Below are positions 7,351 to 15,101 of a DNA stretch of 24,180 nt, piece by piece (position 1 is the stretch's first letter; every line of letters begins with the position of its first letter). The DNA is from Halieaceae bacterium (GTDB taxonomy: Bacteria > Pseudomonadota > Gammaproteobacteria > Pseudomonadales > Halieaceae): assembly GCA_003523185.1 (NCBI GenBank), contig DPGN01000050.1, positions 1 through 24,180 of the forward strand, given 5' to 3'. The notes under the pieces are model-generated. The model was given only the letters and a program-made list of their open reading frames with translations, had not been told where the DNA came from and made no database searches. The position numbers and the translations under genes are program-made.

Positions 7351-8868
7351 ATGCCCACTATCACAGATCACGCTATTGCGACCCCGGATAAACCCGCGTT
7401 CATCATGGGATCAACGGGGGAAACCGTGACCTTTGGCGAACTGGACGCCATTGCCAATCAAGTAGCTCAGTTACTGCGAGCATCGGGTGTTCAGCCGGGG
7501 CAGCACATCGCCATGATGATGAAAAACTGCCGCGAGTTCATGGAGATCATGTTTGGCTGTATGCGAGCCGGCGTGGTCTTCACACCGATCAGTACTCATC
7601 TGAAGAAAGATGAAACGGCTTACATCATCAACAACTGCCGAGCGCAATTATTCATTGCATCGGCCTCGCTAGCGGATGTTGCCGCTGAAGCCGCAGCACA
7701 AGCACCGGCACTGGAGCATTGTCTCATTGTCGGTGGCGAACGAGCAGGGTTTGTCGATTGGCATTCGACGTTGGCGGAGCAGCCATCAGAGCCCATTGCG
7801 GATCAAAGTCTTGGTGTCCCTATGTTGTATTCATCCGGGACGACCGGGAAACCTAAGGGGGTCTTCCGAGCGCCTGAAAATATCGATTTGGATGCGCCAC
7901 ACCCGCTGAAACTGGCGGGTGCGTACTATGGCTTTAACACGGACACCATTTATTTATCGCCGGCACCGCTTTATCACGCTGCACCACTGCACTACAACAC
8001 GCTGAATCTGATTCAAGGCGGGACCTCGGTCATTATGGAGCGCTTTGATCCCGAGCAGGCGCTAGCGCTAATAGAACGTCATCAGGCGACCCATAGTCAG
8101 TGGGTTCCTGTCATGTTTATTCGCATGCTGAAGCTCCCCGAGGAGGTTCGATCGAAATACGACGTGTCGAGCATGCAACGCGCCATTCATGCGGCAGCGC
8201 CATGTCCTATCGATATTAAGCGCCAGATGATTGACTGGTGGGGGCCCGTTATTTGCGAGTATTACTCGTCCAGTGAAGGCGTTGGTTTCACGCTCATCGA
8301 CTCTGAAGATTGGCTAAACCACCCCGGCTCGGTAGGCCGGCCACTGACCGGTATTCCGAAAATTCTGGACGATAACCTCCAAGAGTTGCCTGTTGGAGAA
8401 GTGGGTCAAATCTACTTTGCCGAGGTAGCGCGCTTCGAATACTTCGACGAACCCGGGAAGACCGATGAAGCCTTTGACTCAAGAGGTTGGGGAACCGTTG
8501 GCGATATGGGTTATTTGGATGAAGAGGGCTATCTCTATCTCACGGATCGGAAGAACTTCATGATCATCACGGGTGGGGTCAACGTTTACCCCGCTGAAAT
8601 AGAGGGGCTGCTAGTAACGCACCCAAAAGTTGCGGACGTTGCCGTGTTCGGTATACCGAACGAAGAATTCGGTGAGGAAGTGAAGGCCGTTGTTCAGTTG
8701 ATGGATCACAACGACGCTTCGACCGAAACTGCAGAGGATTTGACCCTATGGATGAAGGAACGTTTAGCCTCACTCAAGGTACCGCGGTCGATTGATTTCA
8801 TGGAGCAGTTACCGCGAATGGATAACGGAAAGCTTTACAAGCGCCACTTGATGGATGCCTATAAATAA
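7351..8868 (+). CDS. Acyl-CoA synthetase (AMP-forming, ANL superfamily)
   Basis: This enzyme activates a carboxylic acid to its CoA thioester through an acyl-adenylate. The phosphate loop is LYSSGTTGKPKG (residues 159-170). The aromatic/acid-binding motif is YYSSSEGVG, the hinge is in DRKNFMIITGGVNVYPAEIE, and the C-terminal catalytic lysine lies in RMDNGKLYKR. Its 505 residues suit medium-chain, bile-acid or steroid-type ligases better than long-chain FadD (about 560). The ATG at 7351 follows purine-rich AAAAGGATAAAGAGAC. It stands alone between a divergent promoter region and a terminator, with no partner enzyme in the same transcript, so the substrate is open. Confidence 0.9.
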   Translation: MPTITDHAIATPDKPAFIMGSTGETVTFGELDAIANQVAQLLRASGVQPGQHIAMMMKNCREFMEIMFGCMRAGVVFTPISTHLKKDETAYIINNCRAQLFIASASLADVAAEAAAQAPALEHCLIVGGERAGFVDWHSTLAEQPSEPIADQSLGVPMLYSSGTTGKPKGVFRAPENIDLDAPHPLKLAGAYYGFNTDTIYLSPAPLYHAAPLHYNTLNLIQGGTSVIMERFDPEQALALIERHQATHSQWVPVMFIRMLKLPEEVRSKYDVSSMQRAIHAAAPCPIDIKRQMIDWWGPVICEYYSSSEGVGFTLIDSEDWLNHPGSVGRPLTGIPKILDDNLQELPVGEVGQIYFAEVARFEYFDEPGKTDEAFDSRGWGTVGDMGYLDEEGYLYLTDRKNFMIITGGVNVYPAEIEGLLVTHPKVADVAVFGIPNEEFGEEVKAVVQLMDHNDASTETAEDLTLWMKERLASLKVPRSIDFMEQLPRMDNGKLYKRHLMDAYK

Positions 8869-8880
8869 AGCCACAAAGTC

Positions 8881-8907
8881 AAAAAGGGCAGCGATGGCGG
8901 CCTTTTT
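8881..8907. terminator. Likely bidirectional intrinsic terminator
   Basis: AAAAAGG (8881-8887) and CCTTTTT (8901-8907) form a 7-bp stem with a 13-nt loop that may hold one further weak pairing. The five A and five T arms give a U-tract in both directions. It lies 12 bp after the acyl-CoA synthetase stop and 14 bp before the stop of the convergent GntP permease, where a shared terminator is expected. Confidence 0.65.
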
Positions 8908-8921
8908 CTCGATCCGAGGCC

Positions 8922-10283
8922 TCAGCGCAGTCCCAGCGTTGCTGCAGCCATAATCGTCAGTGTGGCTATGACCGGTATGACGACCGTGATGATGCCGGTG
9001 TCTCGATACGCTTCCTTGTGAGTGAGCTGTGTAATGGTGAGCATGGTAATTACCGCACCACAGTGTGGGAGTGAGTCAAAGCCGCCAGCTGCCACGGTCG
9101 CTACTCGGTGAACGACCTCAGGATCCAAGCCCATAGCAACGTAATCTTGTGCCATGGTTTGCATGAAAATCTGCAGACCGCCGGATGCTGATCCGGTGAT
9201 GGCGGAAATAACGCTGATCGAGCCAAAGAGCGATAACAGGGGCGGTAGGCCTGAGTTGAGCACAAGATCGCCAAATTGCTGAAATCCGGCTGTCTGCACT
9301 ACAACGCCACCATAACCAATGATCGCCGCGCTGTTGAGCATTGGCATCAATGAATCATTAGTGCCATTGCCCAGCGTCGTAAAGCCTGTTTTACGAATAT
9401 TGCTGAACAGTCCTAGACACAGGACTGTGCCCACGGCCAATGAAATGCTAGGCCACATGATCGGCTGTGATCCGGCGAATTGCATGAGGTCTGCAAGCGA
9501 TCCCGATTCTGGGCTGAACAGTCGAGGTGAAACAATAAGCCCAATCACGACAACCAGAGGGAAAACAGCCGCCTGCCAGGGTGGGAGATTGGCATCGCTG
9601 CTGTCTTGAATTACGTCGCGTGGTCCAGGCACAAAGCCTTCTCCAGCCGCTTTTGCGATCAGACGCTGATGCTCGAGATACCACAGACCCAAGCCAATCA
9701 TCACTGCGGCGGCCAGAAGACTGAGCAGTGGTGCCGCAGTCAAGCTGGTGCCCAGGGCAGAAGCCGAGATCGCATTATGAATCGAAGGTGTTCCCGGTAG
9801 CGCGGTGAGAGTGAAGGTTCCAGCCCCCAATGCCAGTGCGGCGCAGAATAATCGCTTGGGAATATCGGCTTCTTTGAGTAATTGGAGACCCAGGGGGTAA
9901 ACGGCAAAGATGACGACAAAGACAACGACGCCGCCATAGGTTAATGCGGCACAGGCTAGCGTGGTAATGACGAGCGCTCTATCTGCGCCTAGTTTTTTAA
10001 CTAGTGCCATAGCGATGCTCGCTGCCGCACCACTATCTCCCATAGCCCTGCCAAATATGGCACCCGCGGCAAATAGGAAGAAAAACTTACCGGCAAAGGT
10101 AAACGCGCCTAGTGGCCCGCCCGCAAAACCGTTAAGCAGTGAATCCGCGAGCGGCATGGCGTTAGTAACGATGACAAAGAGCGAACTCAATATCGCCGCG
10201 AACATAATGTCCACACCGCGCAGAGCCATCCATATCAGTAAGGCAACGCTGCCTAGAAGTCCGAGATAGCCAAAAATCTCCAT
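8922..10283 (-). CDS. GntP-family permease (organic acid:H+ symporter)
   Basis: This is an inner-membrane secondary transporter of the gluconate permease family, whose members import gluconate and other hydroxy acids. The 453 residues are largely hydrophobic, with about 11-13 predicted membrane segments. Family signatures are FAAGAIFGRAMGDSGAA, the ALPGTPSIHNA loop and the C-terminal GGFDSLPHCGAVITML followed by THKEAY. The combination of GGFDSLPHCGAV with THKEAY recalls permeases annotated for D-beta-hydroxybutyrate, but the substrate is only a guess. The ATG at 10283 has AGGA about 7 nt upstream. It is monocistronic, with an inverted repeat at 10311-10336 in its leader and the shared terminator at its end. 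Confidence 0.88.
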   Translation of the reverse strand: MEIFGYLGLLGSVALLIWMALRGVDIMFAAILSSLFVIVTNAMPLADSLLNGFAGGPLGAFTFAGKFFFLFAAGAIFGRAMGDSGAAASIAMALVKKLGADRALVITTLACAALTYGGVVVFVVIFAVYPLGLQLLKEADIPKRLFCAALALGAGTFTLTALPGTPSIHNAISASALGTSLTAAPLLSLLAAAVMIGLGLWYLEHQRLIAKAAGEGFVPGPRDVIQDSSDANLPPWQAAVFPLVVVIGLIVSPRLFSPESGSLADLMQFAGSQPIMWPSISLAVGTVLCLGLFSNIRKTGFTTLGNGTNDSLMPMLNSAAIIGYGGVVVQTAGFQQFGDLVLNSGLPPLLSLFGSISVISAITGSASGGLQIFMQTMAQDYVAMGLDPEVVHRVATVAAGGFDSLPHCGAVITMLTITQLTHKEAYRDTGIITVVIPVIATLTIMAAATLGLR

Positions 10284-10310
10284 GCGTATTCCTAATTCTT
10301 GGTTGATGAG

Positions 10311-10336
10311 ACTCAGGTCAAGTTTTCAACCTGAGT
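10311..10336. promoter_or_regulatory. Inverted repeat upstream of the GntP permease, candidate operator or leader hairpin
   Basis: Perfect 8-bp arms ACTCAGGT (10311-10318) and ACCTGAGT (10329-10336) are separated by 10 bp. It starts 28 bp before the permease ATG. The rest of the 185-bp spacer to the kinase shows only weak promoter-like boxes. It could be an operator for a local regulator, or a hairpin in the permease leader. No regulator gene is adjacent. Confidence 0.4.
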
Positions 10337-10468
10337 TCGCATTGCTTCAGCTTAGGCGTGGACCATACACTAACAACAAAATGCTATCAGCAGAGGACTG
10401 TCTTGGCAGAAATGGACAGCGGTCTACAGTAACAGGATGCGATTGAGCGTCACCGATATCTGGAACTG

Positions 10469-12160
10469 TTGCATCAGTTCACGATGAGTCAGGCGTCGCT
10501 GACGTCCGTGGATGACATCTGCTGGAATATAACTAGAACCGCCATAGGTGATCTGGGATTCGTCGACTGTGTGGTGTACCTGATTAATGATGAAGGTGAC
10601 ACGCTTATCCAACGGGCGGCGCACGGCGAAAAAAACCCGTCAGAGCGCGAGATTCTGGATCCAATTGAGATTCCTGTGGGTAGCGGCATTGTGGGCGCGG
10701 TAGCTAAGACCGGTGAGCTTCAGCTCGTTAATGACACACGATCAGACCCTCGCTACATACTAGACGATGACTTTCGGTGCTCGGAGCTAGCGGTCCCTAT
10801 TTTGCATGAAGGTCGCGTCGTGGGCGTTCTTGATTCTGAGCATCCCGAGGCTAACTTTTACTCGGAGGAGGACGTAAAGCTCTTTACCACCATCGCAGCG
10901 CTGGCATCGACGCGATTGGATACCGCGCTGGCGCTCGAGCGGCTCGAAATTCAGGCATCTGAGTTACGCGAGGCAAGAGAGGCCGCCGAAGCCGCGTCCC
11001 GAGCGAAAAGTCAGTTCATTGCCAGTGTGTCACACGATATGCGGACGCCCCTGACAGCCATCACTGGGTACGCTCATTTGCTTGAAGAAGGTGCCGGTAG
11101 CTCCGACCAGAGATCAGAATGGCTGAGTGCGGTCGTCGCTAACTCAGAGTACATGAGCGCGATGATTGGTAATGTACTTGATATGGTAGCGATCGAGAGC
11201 GGGCGATTGCAGGTAGCAACCGATTCGATCCATATCCGTGACTGGATGGAAAAACTCCGACAACTTATTGAACGTCGTGTCACTGAGCGCGAATTGTCGC
11301 TCTCATTTCACGTCGAGAGTGGTACACCCGAGAGGTGGGTTGCAGATAGAGCGAAGCTTGATGAGCTTGCGATGAATCTCCTCACGAATGCCATTAAGTA
11401 CACCATGGAAGGCTCTATCTCCATGGCAGTGTCGGTCTCAGCACGTGATTCGGTCGATTGGCTGCGCATCGTCGTGGATGATACGGGCATTGGTATGCGT
11501 CCATCGGTAGTGGACAGCATTTTCGAGCCATTCACCCGTGTCCACGATATGAGCACGCACTCCACGATTGAAGGTGCCGGCCTTGGCCTGACGGTTGTGA
11601 AGTCATTCATTGACTTGATGGGCGGTGATATCGTGATCAACTCGACCCTCGGAGAGGGAACTCAAGCAATCGTTATGTTGCCGCCGGCTACGCGTGACCC
11701 CAATACAGATACTGGGACGACAACGCGGGCAGCCACGCATTCGACTGAGTCCCCATCAGACCTACCGTCTACAGAGCTGCTTAGCGGCATCAACTTATTG
11801 ATCTGCGAAGATAGTGAGACGGTTTCGATGCTGCTAAGGGTGATGCTAGAACGTGCGGGAGCAGTGGTCACAACGGCTGCTGACGGGGAAGAGGGACTTG
11901 CTCGATTTACCCAGCATTCTAATGAGTTCGACTTGGTCATTACCGACATTCAGATGCCTAAATTGGATGGCTACGAGTTAATGCGACGTATTCGAGCGAT
12001 GGATTGGTCAGGCCACATTGTCGCACTGACTGCATTCGCTGCCTCTGAAGACGAGGACAAGTGCCGTGGGGCTGGATGTTCGCACTACCTAACCAAACCG
12101 ATAGATCCCGCATCTTTTGCGAGCTCGATAGCCGCGGTTTTGGCTGGTGAGGTGGTTTAG
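10469..12160 (+). CDS. Soluble hybrid sensor kinase: GAF - HisKA - HATPase - receiver
   Basis: A signalling kinase without membrane segments, so it probably senses a cytoplasmic signal. Order: GAF domain (about 15-155), a short coiled coil (155-182), HisKA with His189 in SVSHDMRTPLTAI, and HATPase with Asn307 (NLLTNAIKYT), DDTGIGM (337-343) and GAGLGL (369-374). A Thr/Ser-rich linker (407-436) leads to a receiver with phospho-acceptor Asp493 (ITDIQMP) and Lys543 (LTKPID). No output domain or partner regulator gene is nearby. The start is doubtful: TTG at 10469 is used here. Upstream codons in frame (from ATT 10442) read IERHRYLELLHQF, which looks like part of the protein. The nearest ATG (10437) is out of frame. 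Its TAG overlaps the stop of the convergent kinase-like gene. Confidence 0.9.
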   Translation: MHQFTMSQASLTSVDDICWNITRTAIGDLGFVDCVVYLINDEGDTLIQRAAHGEKNPSEREILDPIEIPVGSGIVGAVAKTGELQLVNDTRSDPRYILDDDFRCSELAVPILHEGRVVGVLDSEHPEANFYSEEDVKLFTTIAALASTRLDTALALERLEIQASELREAREAAEAASRAKSQFIASVSHDMRTPLTAITGYAHLLEEGAGSSDQRSEWLSAVVANSEYMSAMIGNVLDMVAIESGRLQVATDSIHIRDWMEKLRQLIERRVTERELSLSFHVESGTPERWVADRAKLDELAMNLLTNAIKYTMEGSISMAVSVSARDSVDWLRIVVDDTGIGMRPSVVDSIFEPFTRVHDMSTHSTIEGAGLGLTVVKSFIDLMGGDIVINSTLGEGTQAIVMLPPATRDPNTDTGTTTRAATHSTESPSDLPSTELLSGINLLICEDSETVSMLLRVMLERAGAVVTTAADGEEGLARFTQHSNEFDLVITDIQMPKLDGYELMRRIRAMDWSGHIVALTAFAASEDEDKCRGAGCSHYLTKPIDPASFASSIAAVLAGEVV

Positions 12161-13170
12161 TCTGTGTAAGCAGCACCCATGCTGGACAGAGGGCCCACCA
12201 TGGCCGCTTTTGCTTCCGCTTCAGGGCTTGATGCTGTGCCAATTAAGGCCCGCTTTCTGATCCCTTGAGTGATTGAGGCTAACCGAAAGAAGCAGAAGGC
12301 CATGTAAAAGTTCCAGTCTTCGATGCCGGGTTGGCCGGTGCGTTCGCAGTACAACCGGATGTAAGTTTCATCATCTGGGATGTTTAATTCAGCGCGAGAG
12401 AGGCCTGCAAGACCGTTAATGCCGGCTTCCCGAGGGAACTGCCAGGCCATAAGCTGGTAGGCGAGATCGGCCAGCGGGTGGCCCAGAGTCGATAGTTCCC
12501 AGTCAAGGATGCCAATGATACGTGGCTCAGTGGGATGGAAAATCATGTTGTCCAATCGATAGTCACCGTGTACCAGTGAGACACGACCATCATCCGCTGG
12601 CATATTCCGAGGAAGCCAATCGATGAGCTTTTCCATCTCGGGAATCGTTTCTGTCTCTGCCGCCCGGTATTGCTTTGTCCAGCGCCCGATCTGACGCTCG
12701 AAGTAATTGCCTGGTTTGCCGTAGTCACTGAGGCCAACCTGGTGGATGTTCACACTGTGCATGTCTGCCATCACCTGATTCATTTGATCGTAGATGGCGG
12801 CTCGATCCTCATCCGATACTTCGGGCAAGGCAGGATCCCAAAAAATCCGGCCCTCGAGGTGTTCCATGATGTAAAACATCGAACCAATGACGTTATCGTC
12901 CTCGCACAGAGCGACGGGCACCGGAACCGGTACATTAGTCGGAGCCAGCGCAGATAACACCTTAAACTCTCTATCAACGGCGTGTGCCGAAGCCAGCAGT
13001 GTTCCCATGGGCTTGCGACGAAGAACGTAGCTATTTTCGCCTGCTGTTAACTTGAACGTCGGGTTTGACTGCCCGCCGGCGAATTTTTCAGCTTTGAGAT
13101 CGCCCTCGAAGGCGGGAACATGATCTCGGACCCATTGATCTAGATGCGTTAAGTCGAGTCCCTGTGCCAT
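12157..13170 (-). CDS. ACAD10/11-type phosphotransferase (APH-fold kinase)
   Basis: This is a small-molecule kinase of the aminoglycoside-phosphotransferase fold, in the subgroup of the kinase domain of ACAD10/ACAD11 and LvaA. Those relatives phosphorylate 4-hydroxyacyl-CoA. Visible are KFAGGQSNPTFKL (29-41), Lys53 in VLRRKP, the Brenner motif HGDYRLDN (201-208, with Asp203 and Asn208) and the metal-binding Asp223 in ILDWELSTLGHPLADLAY. The ATG at 13170 has GGAG 8 nt upstream; the open frame reaches 13254 but without protein-like sequence. Length is 337 residues. No acyl-CoA dehydrogenase gene, the expected partner, lies in this window. It is divergent from an acyl-CoA synthetase and crotonase. 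Antibiotic resistance is unlikely. Confidence 0.9.
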   Translation of the reverse strand: MAQGLDLTHLDQWVRDHVPAFEGDLKAEKFAGGQSNPTFKLTAGENSYVLRRKPMGTLLASAHAVDREFKVLSALAPTNVPVPVPVALCEDDNVIGSMFYIMEHLEGRIFWDPALPEVSDEDRAAIYDQMNQVMADMHSVNIHQVGLSDYGKPGNYFERQIGRWTKQYRAAETETIPEMEKLIDWLPRNMPADDGRVSLVHGDYRLDNMIFHPTEPRIIGILDWELSTLGHPLADLAYQLMAWQFPREAGINGLAGLSRAELNIPDDETYIRLYCERTGQPGIEDWNFYMAFCFFRLASITQGIRKRALIGTASSPEAEAKAAMVGPLSSMGAAYTD

Positions 13171-13331
13171 TTTTTGATCTCCGATGTAGCTAAGTGCTTG
13201 CCGATTCAGTATTGTTCTTGAGCGCGTTATACACGCTGGTATTGCTGCTCGCAAACTTGGGTGAGGAAACGCATGCGACCGCCTTGGCGGCTAATAACGA
13301 TAAGCACAAGTTGTACGGAGATGAATACGTT
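13171..13331. other. Divergent spacer between phosphotransferase and acyl-CoA synthetase genes
   Basis: This 161-bp spacer should hold both promoters, but I see no strong -35/-10 pair. It has an 8-bp palindrome CGCATGCG beside a CCGCC-TT-GGCGG inverted repeat (near 13272-13292), possibly an operator. Reading frames enter it from both sides, but the predicted peptides do not resemble the families and are treated as non-coding. Confidence 0.3.
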
Positions 13332-15041
13332 ATGTCTGTTGTAGCCCAGTTTAAAGAAGCTCTTGAAATGACCACGGCGCCTGGTGGCTTGCTCGAGTTA
13401 ACCACGATCGAGCGCGATGGTGTGCCCGTCAAAGCCTTCGCTCAGGCGCCGGGTTCAATGCGTGATCTCTGGGCCTTATCGACCGGTCACGGGGACGCTG
13501 AATACCTGATTTACAACGATGAGCGCTGGACCTATGCGCAAACTGCCAAAATCGTCGCGGAATTTGGTGGCTGGTTAATGGACCAGGGAGTGGGCCCCGG
13601 AGATCATGTGGCGATTGCCATGCGCAACTATCCGGAGTGGATGATGGCGCATTGGGCGGTTAACAGTATTGGCGCTGCAATCGTCGGCATGAATGCTTGG
13701 TGGGTGGCGGATGAAATGGACTACGCCCTCAATGACTCGAAGCCAAAAGTATTGATTGCAGACGATCGTCGTTTAGAGGCCTTTGCGCAAATTCACGAGA
13801 AACATCCCGATATCAAGGTGGTCTCGGTGCGTGAGCCTAACTCGCCTGTCGAGGCTACAGACTTTCACTCGGCAATGGTCGACGGTGCTCAGCTACCCGC
13901 GATTGACATCGACCCCGACAGCGTCGCCTGTATTTTTTACACATCAGGCACGACCGGCCGGCCTAAAGGTGCGCAATTAACCAATCGTGGTTGCATCACC
14001 AATGTGTTGAACGTGGTGTCTATGGGACGAGCCTTCGCGACTGCATCGGCACTTGCGAAATCTGAAGGCGCTAGTGACATCGATGTGCAATCGCCACCGC
14101 CAGCAACGTCTTTGATTGCTACGCCACTGTTTCACGTGACGGCGAACAACTGTGCAGTTCAAGCGGGGACCTTGGCTGGAAACCGATTCGTTCTGATGTA
14201 CAAATGGGATACGGTCGAGGCGCTAAAACTCATCGAGGCAGAGGGCGTAAACATGCTCAGCGCCGTTCCCATGATGACGCGGGAGCTGTTGACGCATCCT
14301 GATTTTAACGATTACGACACCTCGAGCCTTGCAAGCATGGGCGGCGGTGGCGCGGCGGTTCAGCCGGATCTTGTGAAAAAGGTGGATGCGGTTACCAAGA
14401 AAGCGAGACCTGCGCAGGGCTATGGCATGACCGAAGTCTGCGGCATCATCACCTATATTGCTGGGGACGTGTTCGTAGAGCGCCCATCCAGTTGCGGCTA
14501 CCTGGCCCCCACCTTTGACGGCAAAGTGATTGACGAAAACGGGAAGGAACTTCCTGTGGGAGAGATGGGAGAAATTTGTGTCAAAGGTGCGGCCGTCATT
14601 AAAGGTTATTTGAACCGCCCAGAGGCCACCGCCGAGACGATTGTTGATGGCTGGTTGCATACTGGTGACATCGGCTACTTCGACGAAGAGGGGTTCTTAT
14701 ATTTGGTGGATCGCGCGAAAGATATGATCCTCCGAGGTGGCGAAAACATCTATGGCGCTGAAGTAGAATTCGCTGTTTTCGATCATCCGGCGGTCCTCGA
14801 GTGTGTCGCATTCGCCGTGCCGGACGAACGACTCGGCGAGGAAGTGGGTGTGGCGATCCATCTTAAAGACAGCGCCATGTTGGATGCATCGGGTCTTCGT
14901 GAGCATCTGTCGACGCGCCTAGCAGCGTTTAAGGTACCCAAGTACATCTGGTTCTTGGCAGAGCCACTTCCACGAAATGCAAACGGTAAGTTTTTGAAGC
15001 GGGAGCTTCGTGAGGTACTCGACCCAGCATCTGCAGACTGA
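13332..15041 (+). CDS. Acyl-CoA synthetase (AMP-forming, ANL superfamily)
   Basis: This ligase activates a fatty or other carboxylic acid to acyl-CoA. The start at 13332 gives MSVVAQFKEALEM and 569 residues, a common length for FadD-type ligases; the frame is open back to 13194, but that part is not family-like. GGAG lies 11 nt upstream, a rather long spacing. Motifs: phosphate loop FYTSGTTGRPKGA, GYGMTEVCG, the adenylation core GWLHTGDIGYFDEEGFLYLVDRAKDMILRGG (split here over the hinge) and the C-terminal catalytic Lys in PRNANGKFLKREL. It probably forms an operon with the crotonase (60 bp later) and the DUF3604 gene. It is not a close copy of the ligase at 7351: length and N-terminus differ. 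Confidence 0.9.
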   Translation: MSVVAQFKEALEMTTAPGGLLELTTIERDGVPVKAFAQAPGSMRDLWALSTGHGDAEYLIYNDERWTYAQTAKIVAEFGGWLMDQGVGPGDHVAIAMRNYPEWMMAHWAVNSIGAAIVGMNAWWVADEMDYALNDSKPKVLIADDRRLEAFAQIHEKHPDIKVVSVREPNSPVEATDFHSAMVDGAQLPAIDIDPDSVACIFYTSGTTGRPKGAQLTNRGCITNVLNVVSMGRAFATASALAKSEGASDIDVQSPPPATSLIATPLFHVTANNCAVQAGTLAGNRFVLMYKWDTVEALKLIEAEGVNMLSAVPMMTRELLTHPDFNDYDTSSLASMGGGGAAVQPDLVKKVDAVTKKARPAQGYGMTEVCGIITYIAGDVFVERPSSCGYLAPTFDGKVIDENGKELPVGEMGEICVKGAAVIKGYLNRPEATAETIVDGWLHTGDIGYFDEEGFLYLVDRAKDMILRGGENIYGAEVEFAVFDHPAVLECVAFAVPDERLGEEVGVAIHLKDSAMLDASGLREHLSTRLAAFKVPKYIWFLAEPLPRNANGKFLKRELREVLDPASAD

Positions 15042-15065
15042 ACACCCTAGACTTACATATCACCA

Positions 15066-15079
15066 GCCCCGAAAGGGGC
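15066..15079 (+). other. GNRA-tetraloop hairpin between ligase and crotonase genes
   Basis: GCCCC-GAAA-GGGGC forms a compact stem-loop of five G-C pairs closed by a GAAA (GNRA) tetraloop, 24 bp after the ligase stop. No U-tract follows, so it is probably not an intrinsic terminator. It could stabilise mRNA ends or set a processing point in the operon. Confidence 0.5.
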
Positions 15080-15101
15080 ACTTTCAACACGGAGCATAAT
15101 C

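Noticed and set aside
7257..7364. N-terminal extension of the D-amino-acid transaminase
   Set aside because: It crosses the divergent promoter region and gives a sequence unlike the family; the ATG at 7256 has a ribosome binding site.
12157..13170. Aminoglycoside resistance gene
   Set aside because: The fold is shared, but sequence and acyl-CoA neighbours place it in the ACAD10/11-type group.
13194..13331. N-terminal extension of the second acyl-CoA synthetase, with an apparent hydrophobic segment
   Set aside because: It overlaps the divergent promoter spacer, and the family N-terminus fits MSVVAQFKEAL at 13332.
13321..13344. A 7-codon leader reading frame overlapping the second acyl-CoA synthetase start
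   Set aside because: GGAG abuts its ATG with no spacing, so it is unlikely to be translated; too short to support.
14223..14660. A 145-codon minus-strand frame
   Set aside because: It is antisense to the well-supported acyl-CoA synthetase at 13332-15041, with no recognisable domain.
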